Part shown: one piece after another, positions 51,791-63,010 of the stretch | Layout: each line of letters begins with the position of its first letter | Numbering within the stretch: the first letter of the stretch is position 1 | Assembly (NCBI RefSeq): GCF_048564905.1 | Contig: NC_132989.1 | Span: forward strand, 6,307,257 to 6,371,256 | Direction: 5' to 3' | DNA: 64,000 nt | Origin: Vicugna pacos | Taxonomy: Eukaryota; Chordata; Mammalia; Artiodactyla; Camelidae | Notes under the pieces: model-generated | The model's input: the letters and a program-made list of their open reading frames with translations, nothing else | Database searches by the model: none | What the model was told of the DNA's origin: nothing | Made by a program: the position numbers and the translations under genes

Positions 51791-52110
51791 AAAGTATATA
51801 TATATATATAATTTTTTTTAAATTAAAGTATAGTCAGTTTACAGTGCTGTGTCAGTTTCTGGTGTACAGCACAATGCTTCAGTCATACATGAACATACAT
51901 ATATTCATTTTCATATTCTTTTTCACCGTGAGCTACTACAAGATATTGAATATAGTTCTCTGTGCTATACAGGATAAACTTGTTTATCTATTTTATATAT
52001 ACCAGTAAGTATCTGCAAATCTCCAACCCCCAATTTATCCCTTCCCACCCCCTATCCCTCTGGTAACCGTAAGTCTGTTCTCTACGTCTGTGAGTCTGTT
52101 TCTGAGGGAG
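51791..52110 (-). mobile_element. L1 3' UTR fragment next to a TA microsatellite
   Basis: The minus-strand L1 tail has 'ggtgtacagcacaatgcttc' and 'ctctgtgctatacaggataa'. A (TA)8-9 run lies at 51793-51811 at its 3' edge. It is 5'-truncated and was inserted after the duplication. Confidence 0.8.
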
Positions 52111-52209
52111 GAATGTAGCAGTGACCTGGTACATTAAGGTCAAGAAGAAGGGCTCCAGCAGCTAAAGGGGGAGGCTATCCACTTTCAGAAAATGGAAGTA
52201 GCAGCCGTT

Positions 52210-54330
52210 TATGACTTCACCATGATTATTTTGTTCAATCAGCACATATGTATTGCGGTTATACTATGAGCCAGGCAACCATTCTTGGGACTGCCAATGT
52301 CATGGTGGCTAATACATGGTGCTCTCCCATTCCAGCGGGATGAGACAGACGATAAAAATTTTGTAAATGTAAGCATATGTGTGTTAGATGGTAAGTGCTG
52401 TGGAGAAAGCAAGAGCAGGGAAGGACTTGAGAATGCAAGCCATTTATAATTGTAATGACTTTCACAGAAGGCATTTCTTTTTATAAATTGAAGTAGAGTC
52501 AATTTACAGTGTGTCAATTTCTGGTGTACAGCATAATATTTCAGTCATACATATACATACATATATTTGTTTTCATATTCTTTTTCATTATAGGTTACTA
52601 CAAGATATTAAGTATAGTTCCCTGTGCTATACAGAAGAAACTTATTGCTTATTTATTTTATAGTCAGCAGTTAATATTTGCAAATATTGAACTCCCAATT
52701 TATTCCTTCCCACCCTCTTTCTCTCCAGTAACCATAAACTTGTTTACTATATCTGTGAGTCTGTTTCTGTTTTATAGGTAAGTTAATTAGTGCCTTTTTT
52801 CTTTTTTAAGATTCCACACATGAGTGATATCATATAGTATTTTGTGTACAGCACAATGTCACAGTCATGCACATATATACATATATTCATTTTCAAATTG
52901 TTCTTCATTATGGGTTATTACAAGTTATTAAATATAGTTCCCTGTGCTATACAGAAGAAACATTTTTTAAAAATCTGTTTTTATAAATAGTGGCTAACGT
53001 TTGCAAATCTAAAACTCCCAAATTTAGCCCTTCCCATCCCCTTTCTCTGATAACCATAAGATTGTTTACTCTGTCTGTGAGTCTGTTTCTGTTTTGTAGA
53101 TGGGTTCATAGTGTCCTTTCCCCCCTCTTTTTTTTAGATTCCACATATAAGTGATATCATATGGTATTTTTACTTCTCTTTCTGGCTTACTTCACTTAGA
53201 ATTACAATGTCTAGGTCCATCCATGTTGCTGCAAATGGCATTATTTTATTCTTTTTTATGGCTGAGTAGTATTCCATTGTATAAATATACCACAGCTTCT
53301 TTATCCAGTCATCTGTCAATGGACACTTGTTTCCATGTCTTGGCTATTGTAAATAGTGCCACTATGAACATTGGGGTGCATGTATCTTTTTCAATTAGGA
53401 TTCCCTCTGGATATATGCCCAGGAGTGGGGGTGCTGGATCATATGATAAGAATGTTTTTAGTCTTTTGAGAAATCTTCATACTGTTTTTCACAATGGCTA
53501 GACCAAAGTACATTTCAACCAACAGTGTAGGAGGGTTCCCTTTTCTCCACAGCCTCTCCAGCATTTATTGTTTGTGGACTTTTGAATGATGACCATTCTG
53601 GTGTGAGATGATACCTCATTGCAGTTTTGATTTGCATTTCTCCGGTAATTAGAGATGTTGTGCATTTTTTTCATGTTCCTATCGGCCATTTGTATGTCTT
53701 CACTGGAGAATTGCTTGTTTAAGTCTTCTCACAGAAGGCATTTCTAAAGAGGTTGGCATTTGTGTAAAAATATGAAGCAAGTGAGAAATGGAAATCTGAG
53801 GAAAGATCTTCCCAAAGAGAAGACAATGCAAAGATCCAAAGACGGGAGTGTGTCCAGTTCATCCAAGGAAATTCAAGGAAGCACAGCGAGCTAAGGGGGC
53901 ATGGTAGGAGATGAGGTCAGAGGTATCAGGATGTGTGTGTGTGTGTGTTTGCACGTGCGTGTGTGTTGTGTAGGACTTTGTGTGCCACTGCAAAGATTTG
54001 GGCTTTATTTGGAGTAATTTGGGAAGTCACTGATGTACTTTCAGCAAGAGAATCACATCATATGTCTCACATTTTAGCATACTCATTTGAACTGCTATGA
54101 GACTAGAGTCAAGAGATTCGAGGATAGAAGCCAGGAGACTGGGTAAGACCCGGTAATAGTCCATCTGAGAGAGGACGATGGGCTTGGACTAGAGCAGTTG
54201 CAGTGGGGATGAGCATTAATTGGATTCTGAGATATTCTGAATGTAGAGTCAAAAGGCTTTACTGATTGTTGGGATCTAGGGAATAAAAGATATAGCATAA
54301 TTAAAAATGATTCTAAGATATTTGGTCTGA
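52210..54330 (+). mobile_element. L2 element split by an L1 insertion
   Basis: L2-like body at 52220-52478 ('ctatgagccaggcaaccatt') resumes at 53746-54330 ('taggagatgaggtcagagg', 'caagagaatcacatcatatg'). The 1.25 kb L1 sits between, flanked by a 17-base direct repeat. A GTGTGTGTGTGTGT run is at 53933-53948. Confidence 0.65.
52479..53728 (-). mobile_element. L1 insertion with two tandem 3' UTR copies
   Basis: A 1250-base minus-strand insert flanked by TCACAGAAGGCATTTCT at 52462-52478 and 53729-53745. The 3' UTR sequence is present twice: copy A at 52479-52845 and copy B at 52846-53130, followed by an ORF2 tail to 53728. Copy B is closer to the L1 at 26405 ('aaaaatctgtttttataaatag') than to copy A. 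See the findings. Confidence 0.85.
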
Positions 54331-54784
54331 GCAAAATAAAGAACATCTCAAGTCTCCATTACCTCCCCTATTGTAACACATATAAATAGTATCTCAGGGA
54401 TAAAATGGTCCAAGTCCTGTTAGAGATAACTTATTGAGTCCATTTAATCCCAGCTGAAAAGAGTCAGTGCCATAAGGGAATGCCAATATTTTGCCTGTCG
54501 AAGAAAGCTTGTCCAGTAGTCCCGTGACACATAATATAACTCAGTTTCTATTCTTCTTGGTGTGGATGCATGCAAATGTAGATATATGGTTCAGTTCTAT
54601 GAGCTAGCAAAGACCCTATGATCTGTGTCATGGGAAAATGAAAGCGTATCTTCTTGTATGTTCCTAAGCATATATCGTTAAGCTCTCGTGAATTACAAGT
54701 GATACAGCTGAATGAAGAAGAAGAATCCAAAGATAAATAAAGACATGTTACTCAGTCTCATAATTTCTCTGTCCATGTTCCTAG
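54331..54784. other. End of the putative OR2V1 intron
   Basis: Unique-looking AT-rich sequence. 54760-54784 ends in the polypyrimidine tract and AG acceptor. Confidence 0.4.
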
Positions 54785-54785
54785 G
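54778..54785 (+). promoter_or_regulatory. OR2V1: Splice acceptor before the OR2V1 coding exon
   Basis: 'tttctctgtccatgttcctag' ends at AG 54783-54784, followed by GTGACC and, 21 bases on, the ATG. It matches the OR2V2 acceptor context. Confidence 0.6.
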
Positions 54786-54805
54786 TGACCGTGAATAAGT
54801 GAACC

Positions 54806-55753
54806 ATGAGGTTAAGGTTGAACCAATCGTCTGTAGATGGCTTTATCCTCTTGGGCTTCTTTTCTCATAGCCAGACCGATCTCATCCTCTTCTCAGCGGT
54901 CATGACAGTCTTCACGGTGGCCCTCTGTGGGAATGTCCTCCTCATCTTCCTCATCTACGCTGATCCTCGACTTCATACACCCATGTACTTCTTCCTCAGT
55001 CAGCTCTCCCTCATGGACCTCATGTTGGTCTGTGACATTGTTCCAAAGATGGCAGTCAACTTCCTGTCTGGCAGAAAGTCCATCTCCTTTGTGGGCTGTG
55101 GTATACAAATTGGCTTTTTTGTCTCTCTTGTGGGATCTGAAGGGCTCTTGCTCGGGCTCATGGCTTATGATCGCTACGTGGCCATTAGCCACCCTCTTCA
55201 CTATCCCATCCTCATGAGCCAGAGGGCCTGTCTCCAGATTGCTGGGAGCTCGTGGACTTTTGGGATAATAGATGGAATGATACAGATGGTGGGAGCCATG
55301 AGCTTACCCTACTGTGGCTCAAGGAATGTGGATCACTTCTTCTGTGAGGTGCTGGCTTTGCTGAAACTGGCCTGTGCAGACACATCCATTTTTGATACCC
55401 TGCTTTTTGCTTGCTGCATCTTCATGCTGCTCCTGCCCTTTTCCATCATTGTGGCCTCCTATGCTCGCATCCTGGGGGCTGTGCTCCATATGCGCTCTGC
55501 TCAGGCCTGTAAAAAGTCTCTGGCCACCTGTTCCTCCCACCTGACAGCTGTGTCCCTCTTCTATGGGGCAGCCATGTTCATCTATCTGAGGCCCAGGCGC
55601 TACCGGGCCCCAAGCCATGACAAGGTGGTCTCTGTCTTCTACACAGTCCTTACTCCTATGCTCAACCCCCTCATTTATAGCTTGAGGAACCAGGAGGTGA
55701 TGGGGTCCCTGAGGAAGAGGCTGGATCATTGCAGGATTGGTGACCAGCACTGA
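54806..55753 (+). CDS. OR2V1: OR2V1-like olfactory receptor, intact
   Basis: A single-exon olfactory receptor of 315 residues, class II, a seven-helix plasma-membrane GPCR. It carries NQS at 6-8, LHTPMYFFLSQLSLMDL, MAYDRYVAISHPLHYP, KSLATCSSHLTAV and PMLNPLIYSLRNQEV. Human OR2V1 diagnostic blocks, as I recall them, are present: FVGCGIQIGFFVSLVGSEG, LPYCGSR.VDHFFCEV and ACADTS.FDTLLFACC. Hence it is the V1 ortholog and not V2. About 87% of residues match the paralog at 37716. The last third is nearly identical to it at the DNA level. It starts 21 bases after a splice acceptor. There is no premature stop. It is the rightmost gene of the block; the next human neighbours (BTNL genes) are not in the window. 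Confidence 0.96.
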   Translation: MRLRLNQSSVDGFILLGFFSHSQTDLILFSAVMTVFTVALCGNVLLIFLIYADPRLHTPMYFFLSQLSLMDLMLVCDIVPKMAVNFLSGRKSISFVGCGIQIGFFVSLVGSEGLLLGLMAYDRYVAISHPLHYPILMSQRACLQIAGSSWTFGIIDGMIQMVGAMSLPYCGSRNVDHFFCEVLALLKLACADTSIFDTLLFACCIFMLLLPFSIIVASYARILGAVLHMRSAQACKKSLATCSSHLTAVSLFYGAAMFIYLRPRRYRAPSHDKVVSVFYTVLTPMLNPLIYSLRNQEVMGSLRKRLDHCRIGDQH

Positions 55754-55784
55754 ATGCCAGGGCATCTGGTACCCGGTACGGCCA

Positions 55785-56010
55785 CCTCCTGGTTGCATAA
55801 TGTTGATAAGTCACTCACCCTTTGTGAATGTCACTGCCTCATCAATAAATGGGAATCATGTGGTTTCACTGTTGTGTACATCTATCAAAATTTATCAAAG
55901 TGTACATCTGAAATATGTGTAGTTTGCTGTACAGGAACCATACCACAGTAACGGTGTTTAAAAAAATAAATGGGAAACATGACACCTGCCCTACCTCACA
56001 AGAATTTTTT
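55785..56010 (+). mobile_element. MIR fragment downstream of OR2V1
   Basis: 'cactgcctcatcaataaatggg' then, past an insertion, 'acacctgccctacctcac'. It corresponds to the MIR at 37605-37695 in the other arm. Confidence 0.65.
55861..55964 (+). mobile_element. 104-base L1 tail inserted in the MIR
   Basis: A short L1 3' piece ('tacatctgaaatatgtgtag') with an A-rich end. It is bracketed by AATAAATGGGAATCATG (55844-55860) and AATAAATGGGAAACATG (55965-55981), a 17-base duplication with one mismatch. The left arm lacks it, so it is younger than the duplication. Confidence 0.85.
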
Positions 56011-57690
56011 TAGGAATCAACACATTTTAATCTAAAGCCCTGTGAAGAAGCAATGCATTGTTATTATTGTAATTATCCATCATTTATAAAGTCCCTGAGG
56101 TAAATTCACTCTATTTCTTAATTCTCGGACATAGCTGCGTTTTATTGAGTGCTTACTATGTCCTGGGCTCTGCCCTTTTCCCTCTACATATCTTTTATAT
56201 TATTTAATTATTGATTCAGCCTGATAAATATGGGTATTTTAAGTGGAAACTTTCCAGATGCCAGAAATGGAGTCTCTGCAATTCTTCTTGCATGGTCCCT
56301 AGCCTTTTCCCATGTTCCATTAGAGGTGTTATAAGCTTCTTTTAAGAAATATAAATATATACTTCAGTGTTTAGAAATTATTTGTGTATTTCCAGTACCT
56401 GGCTCTGTGCCTTATAGAAAGCAATTGCTTAATAAAACCTTCCTGAATGAATGTAAGAAGCCATCAAATGGGATAATATATATGAACACATTTTAAGAAG
56501 CACCCTTCACATGTCAAATTTGCTATGGCAGCTATGATTATTTCTGTACTTCAAGTTCTGCAAAATTTAAACTGCATTTGTTTTGGAAGATGAAGATTAG
56601 AACAGGACTAAAGACAGAATGGAGCCATTACTTTACAACCTAGATATCAGTCCGGATCTAGCCAGGAGTAAACCATATCAGTTATTTTAACAGAAAGAAA
56701 AAGTAGTATAAAGAGTTGCTAACCGGATATTTGAGATCTGAAATGGCAAAAGAAGAACACGAAGGATTGCAAAGAAGGAAAACCTATAGAAAGAAACTAC
56801 TATCCTTAGGCCTGGGGATGGACAGGAAGAGGTTAAGGCCATTAAAGCCTGGATTCTTGGAGCTCAGATGTCTGAGGTGTGAGCACTGACCAGCTGGTAT
56901 TCACATCTCAGAAGGTGCCTATGGCGGTGTCTTCCATAGGAGACATGGGGAAGACCGCCCTCTCCTGACTTATTATGGTGGTTCCTCCAGAGCCGAGAGG
57001 AAGAACAGGGGTTTGCAGAGCTGGGCCCCAGACTTCTGGCAAGTGGGTGCTGTGTAGTTGGTTATGACACCCCAGGAGCTCGCAGGAGAGTCTCTATTTC
57101 CAAACTGCTGAGGATTAGGTGTTGGTCAACCAGTACTTGTTCCTTTGAAGGACACGATGAAACTGGTTCTGTGAGTGTGAAAGTAAACTGCAGAGCTGCC
57201 AGGATGAAGAAACATGGCTGAGATGATTTGGAGAGGAAAACCAGGAAATCATGGAGGAATTAGTTTTTTGTCTCCTCTCCTGGCTTACAGTAGCCTTCCA
57301 GTGACCCTACTGGCGGATCCTAAGGTGAACCTTGATGACGAAGCAGCCCCAGCATACACTCGGAAACTGGAGTGTAGAAATGTGGGTTTGGAGTAGAGGC
57401 AACAGCTTAAGAACTGGCACAGGCCACCCCTTTGGCTGCTCAGCATCCAGACCATTTAACTTGTATTTGAGCTTCCATTAAACAGTAACAACAGCATAAC
57501 AATGTGGAACTATTCTCCGTACACATGGTATCCATCATTAGCCATGGTAGCCACTTATGGGCAACATTAGTACAGCTCATATTCAGTCATAATCTCTGTA
57601 TATTGACTACCACCAACAATCAGTATATAAATAATAAGAGGAAGGAGAGAGAGAACAAAATAGCTCACACACGTGTACACACACATACAC
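56011..57690. other. AT-rich intergenic, no gene seen
   Basis: No recognisable exon. A CACACA run lies at 57664-57702. Parts of 56580-57480 have a repeat-like feel, but I could not name a family. Confidence 0.35.
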
Positions 57691-57699
57691 ACAAACACA

Positions 57700-59640
57700 C
57701 CAACAGGCTAACTGCTCATAAAGCCATAATTGATATTTGTAAGTTTCTTCGTCCACTTTCTGTTCCTTACTTCCTTTGCCCTCAGCTAGAACCTCATTTG
57801 TCTGGGATAATTGACCTGGTGGTGTACCCTACATCTTTATTCCAAAGAGGTCTGAATCCTCAGCGGTACTGCTTGTACTTCTGGTAGCGGTATCTTTCCA
57901 TTATCTTTTACTTCTGAACATGGAAGGACTGATAGAGACCCAGAAAGTCCCCAGTCTCAGGAAATTGTCCTGAGACAATAAATATCCATCAAGCCACCTC
58001 ACTCTAATAGAGCTGTTGTCTTATTTACCTGTTAGTTCACTGGCATGAGATGTTCAAGACAACCAGGTGAAGTTTCAACTTCTAATTGAACGGGACCACT
58101 TTTGGTCAGTTATGGGAGAAACAGCACCATTTACTGATTACTGACTCAAAGCACATATTGCATTCTGTGAGATCGAACCCCATATTTTCAGGGTCTTGTT
58201 TCTAAAATGACACTGTAAATGACTTGGTATCAAAACTGAGGCCAACGGCTTCTGGGTGATGGTATATATAAAAGACCAGTCAGTTCCATGGACACAAGTC
58301 CATTGCCACCCTTCCTTTGCTTAGAGACAAGTTTCTTGATCAGAAGCAACTTTGTGTAGAGTCCTTTGACAATATCTGAGGCATTTGGTAAGTATATAGG
58401 TAGCGGTGCTGTCAGAAGCATATGGGCAAGGCAGGCACATTTATTTCTGGAATAGAATTCTATTCCAGCGAAGTCAAATTGCTACCCTGTTCCTGATGAA
58501 GGGGCTCCAATGTAATAAACCTGCCACTAGGTGGCCTGTTGATTTCCCAAAGGAAAGTTATGATATTGGGGCTCAAAATTCATTTCTCCTGCTGGAAGGT
58601 TAGGCCCTCAGTGGTAGTAGTGACCAAATCAGCTTGCTGAGGATTAATCCGTGTTTGTAAGCCTGTGAATGATCTCTGTCCCTACCTTCATAGCCACTTT
58701 GTACCTAGCCTATTGAACGAGCACAAGAGTTGTTGTTCACAGAACATAAAGTTAAAATGATCAAGATCTCTGTAGAATATATTATTGAGCAGGATTATTG
58801 ATGTAGTCCTGAGACAATATTGTTAAAACGTACTGTTGGCTCTGGAAGGTAAGCAAGCCACTTTTAGTGGTTCTTGCAAGTTGTTATAGAGAAAAAAAGA
58901 ATTTCCCAGGTCAATAAATTACATACTAGGTGTCAAGGGCTATGTTGACCTATTCCAGTAAAGATGACCACACAATGTAACAGCCACTGCAGTTAGAGTT
59001 ACCATCTGATTAATGTTACAATAATCCATAATAATTTTCTAAGATCCATTCACCTTCTGTAAAGGCCAAAGAAGATGTGTATATTTCAAGTTTATGGTAG
59101 CGTTAACACATGCAGTTCGCCCAGAGATGCAGTATTAATTTTTGCTTACTATCTGGCAGGAAATTGAAGTTCCTGATCTTTCACTTGCTCTTTCTACCAT
59201 AATGAAACTCCCTCTACAGTTCAGAAAACCAGTATGGTTTGTCTGCCTAATACACAATACCAGATGCCCACTGTACCTCAGATAATTGGCATCTGGGTCT
59301 TTTATCTACACAAACAAACTTGTCCTTGAAAAGGTCCTTGGCTTTGAAGTCAGCAATGGCGGAAATTTCATTTGACACGCTAAGCTCCAGTCTGATTTGA
59401 GATTGGGTCGACTTCAGGCAGGGTTTGTGGAATTTTCCCAGACTGCTGGCCTGTATCCCACTTTGCATGCCTAGATTTTGGATTTTGGAGCAGTCTAACA
59501 CTTCCCTAGGTATTTGCTTGCACAAGGGTTTACTGAAACGTTCACCACTGTGCAAGCTCTGTCCTTCTGTAAACCCAAGGAGATGCGTCAACACGTTACA
59601 TGGACTCAGTGACCCTCTGCAGGCCTGAGGACTCCCCAGC
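57700..59640 (-). mobile_element. ERV-L internal region fossil (pol part)
   Basis: Reversed ERV-L pol sequence is visible as phrase matches ('agttaccatctgattaatg', 'acaataatccataataattt', 'ccaatgtaataaacctgcc', 'gccactaggtggcctgttg'). Reverse transcriptase-like sequence is around 58.9-59.2 kb and integrase-like sequence around 58.4-58.75 kb. No LTR was seen at either end, and no long open frame remains, so it is an old broken copy with many breaks. Confidence 0.6.
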
Positions 59641-59679
59641 TGCCACTCTTGGCCTCCCCGGCCTGGTCAACAATACAGT

Positions 59680-62600
59680 ATTATTAACTAGAGTCACCAA
59701 GCTGTACATTAGGTCTCCAGAACTTACTCATTTTGTGTAACTGAAATTTTGTACCCTTTGGCCAACATCTCCCTCTCTTTATATGTCAGTTGACATTTTC
59801 TATTTCTTCTTGAGTCAGTTTTGGTAACTTGTATGTTTCTAAGGATTTGTGCATTTCAGTTTAGTTGCCTACTTTTTTGGTGTAAAATTGTTCATGGTAT
59901 TCTCTTACATTCCTTTTTATTTCTGTAAGGTCCCTACTTTCATTTCTGATTTTAGTTATTTTGTGTCTTCTCTTTTTGTGTGTCATTCTAGCTTAAGTTT
60001 TGTCCATTTTGTTTATCTTTAAGGAATAAACTTTTGGTTTTGTTGGTTTTCTTGACTGTTTTTGCACCTCTGTTTAATTTATCTCCACTCTAATCTTAAT
60101 TTTCTTCAGTCTTCTAGCTTTGGGTTTAGTTTTCTCTTTTCCTAGTTCCTCAAAGTATAAAGATAGGTAGTCATTTTGAGCTCTTTTTTCCTTTTTAATA
60201 TACGCTGCAATTTTACAGCTGTAAATCTCTCTCTGAGCATTGCTTTCCTTGCATCCTATATTTTAGTATCTTGTGTTTTCATTTTCACTTGTCCCAAGAT
60301 CTTTTTTTTCTAATTTACCTTTGATTTCTTCCTCGATCCACTGGTTGTTTAAGAGTGTGGTGTTTAATTTCCACACATTTAAATTTTTCCATTTTTCTTC
60401 ACATTATTGATTTCTAGTTTCAGAGAAGACACTGCATTATTTAAATATTTGAAATTTGTTGAGACCTGATTTGTAATATATGGTCTATCCTGGGGGGTGC
60501 TCCATGTGCACTTGAGAAGAATATGTATTCTTCCGTTGTTAGGTAGAGTGTTCTGTATATGTCTACTAGATCCATTTGGGTTATAACATAATTGATATCC
60601 ACTATTTTCTCATTGATCTTCTGTCTAGATGCTCTATCCATTAATGAAGGTGAAGTATTAAGTCTCCAACTATTATCATAGCACTGTCTCTCTTCCCTTC
60701 ACTTCTGACAAAGTTTGCTTCATATATTTTGGGGCTCTGTTAAATACAGATATGTTTATAATTGTTACAGCTTCTTGATGAATTGACCATTTTATCAACA
60801 TATAATGTACTTAGTCCCTTGTAACAGTCTTTTCTTCCTAAACAATATTTTTTCTAATATTAGTATTGCCACCTCAGCTCTTTTTTGGCTATATTTGCAT
60901 GGAGTATCTTTTCTCCATCTTTTCATTTTCCATCTATTTGTGTTTTTGGATCTAAGTGAATCTCCTATAGACAACATATAGTTGAATCATGTTTTAAGAC
61001 ATCTATTTTGCCAATTTTTGCTTTTTAATTGGAGAGTTTAATTCATTGAAATTTAAAGTAATTACTGATATGGACAGACTTAATTCTGCTGTTTTGATAT
61101 TTCTTTTCTATATGTCTTATACTTTTTAAGTTTCTCATTTCTTTCATTACTGCCTTCTTTTGTGTAACTGATTTTTTTTTTGGTAGTGTACTGTTTTGAT
61201 TCCCTTCTCATTTCCTTTTGTGTGTACTTTAAATATATTTTCTTAGCATTTGCCATAGGGATTAGAATTCTTATCTTAAATTTTTTTTAATTTAAAAAAT
61301 TTTTGATAATCTAGTTTGACTTTTACAAACTTAGCTTTTGTAACATACAAAAGTCCTGCTCCTACTTAGCTCTGTACTCCTTTATTTTGTTACTGCCACA
61401 ACAGTTACATCTTAATACACTGTATGCCAATTAACATAGGTTTATAATTTTTGTTTAATATATTAATCTTTCTTTTTTTAAAGTGGAGGTACTGGGGATT
61501 GAACCTAGGACCTCACGCATGCTAAGCATGCAGGCTACCATTGAGCTAGCCTCCCCCACTAATATTAATCTTTTAAATAGTGCAGGAAATAAAAAAATTA
61601 CTAACCAAAAATACAATCCTTTATTTTTATATTTATTTTTGCTACTTTTACTAGAGTTTGGTATTTCTCATATGGCTTCAGGTTACTGTCTAGTGTCCTT
61701 TTATTTCAGCCTGACTGACACCCTTTGTCATTTCTTGTAGAGGAAGTTTACTAATAGTGTACTTTCTTGGCTTTTGTTTGGCTGGGAATGTCTTATTTCT
61801 CCTTCGCTTTGAAGGATAGTTTTGCCAGATAGAGAATTCTTCGCTGACAGTTTTTTCCGCAGTGGTTTAAACGGTCAGTTCACTCCTTTCTTTTCTCTAC
61901 GGTTTCTGACGAACAATATATTGTAAATCTTACTGCTCCCATGTAGGTGATAACTTGTTTCTCTTATGCTGCTTTCAAAATTCTCTCTTTGTCTTTAACT
62001 TTTAATAATTTCATTATAATGTGTCTCTGTAAGGATCTCTTTTGTGTTTGTGCTTCTTAGATTTATTGAACTTCTTAAATGTGTTGATTCATGTCTCATC
62101 AAACCTGAACAGATTTCAACAATTATTTCCTTAAATATTCTTCCTGTATCTTTCTTTCTTCTCTTTCTTGAATTTCCAAATGCCTATGCTCCTGCGCTTG
62201 AGGGTATCCCACAGGTCTCTTAAGGTCTTTTCATTATTCTTCATTCTTTTTTCTTTCTTTTCTTTAGACCTGATAATCTGAATTGACCAATCATCAGGTT
62301 CTCTGATTTTTTTCTTCTGCATTTTTAATCTCTGTTGATTTCCCCAGTGAGTTTCTCATTTTATTTATTATACTTTTCAGCCCCAGAACTTCAGCTTGTT
62401 TCATTTTATAATTTGTATCTTTTTATTGATATTCTCTATTCATACATTGCTTGCTTAGTTTCTGTAGCTCTTTTTCTAGTTTCCTTTAGCTATCTGAGAA
62501 TATTTAAGTTGGTTGATTTAAAGTATTTTGTGGTAAGTCTAATGTCTGTGCTTTCTCAGCTTTCTTTAGTTCCTGATCATTTCTTCTGTGAATGGATTAT

Positions 62601-62760
62601 GCTTTCTTACTATCTTCATGTTTTGCAAATTTCATTGAAAACTGGATATTTTGAGTATTATAATGTGGTAACCTGGCAATTAAATTCTCCCTCCTCAGAA
62701 TTTGTTTATCTTGCTTACTGTAGGCTTTGGTTACTTGTTTAGAGAGCTTCATAAATTATT
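59680..62760 (-). mobile_element. Old L1 with endonuclease and ORF1 remnants
   Basis: The minus strand carries remnants of the ORF2 endonuclease at 60441-60641 (DRASRQKINEKIVDINYVIT, IYRTLYLTTEEYIFFSSAHG). ORF1 remains at 62131-62322 (LRDLWDTLKRRSIGIWKF). The plus-strand text 'ctttgaaggatagttttgcc' is the reversed ORF1 end. The element is ancient and full of stops, and holds a later SINE at 61472. Confidence 0.8.
61472..61561 (-). mobile_element. Camelid SINE head inserted in the old L1
   Basis: Only the tRNA-like head is present (GGCTAGCTCAATGGTAG, GGTTCAATCCCC on the minus strand). ATATTAATCTTT flanks it at 61460-61471 and 61562-61573, a perfect 12-base target duplication. Confidence 0.88.
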
Positions 62761-62839
62761 TTTGTAAGGTCTGTGTTTTTGTCTCTGTTATGGGGAGAGA
62801 ACAGAGAGAGGTTACACTGATAACTTCTATAGCAGAGAG

Positions 62840-63010
62840 ATGACTTTAGGTTGTCTATTCCATTTAATTTTCACAACAAATGTTTTCCAGTGAAAATCAT
62901 TATTCCCATTTTACAGATGAAGAAACTGATATTCAGAAGAGCAAGGGTCCAAGGCAAAGTCTAAAAAATGTTGCCTCCCAGCTCTGTCCGACTTCAAGGT
63001 CAAGTGTCTG
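62840..63010 (-). mobile_element. MIR-type fragment
   Basis: 'cccattttacagatgaagaaac' is the reversed MIR core, followed by degraded sequence. Confidence 0.6.

Noticed and set aside
57664-57702. CA-rich run as a regulatory element
   Set aside because: An ordinary interrupted dinucleotide microsatellite with nothing else to support a function.
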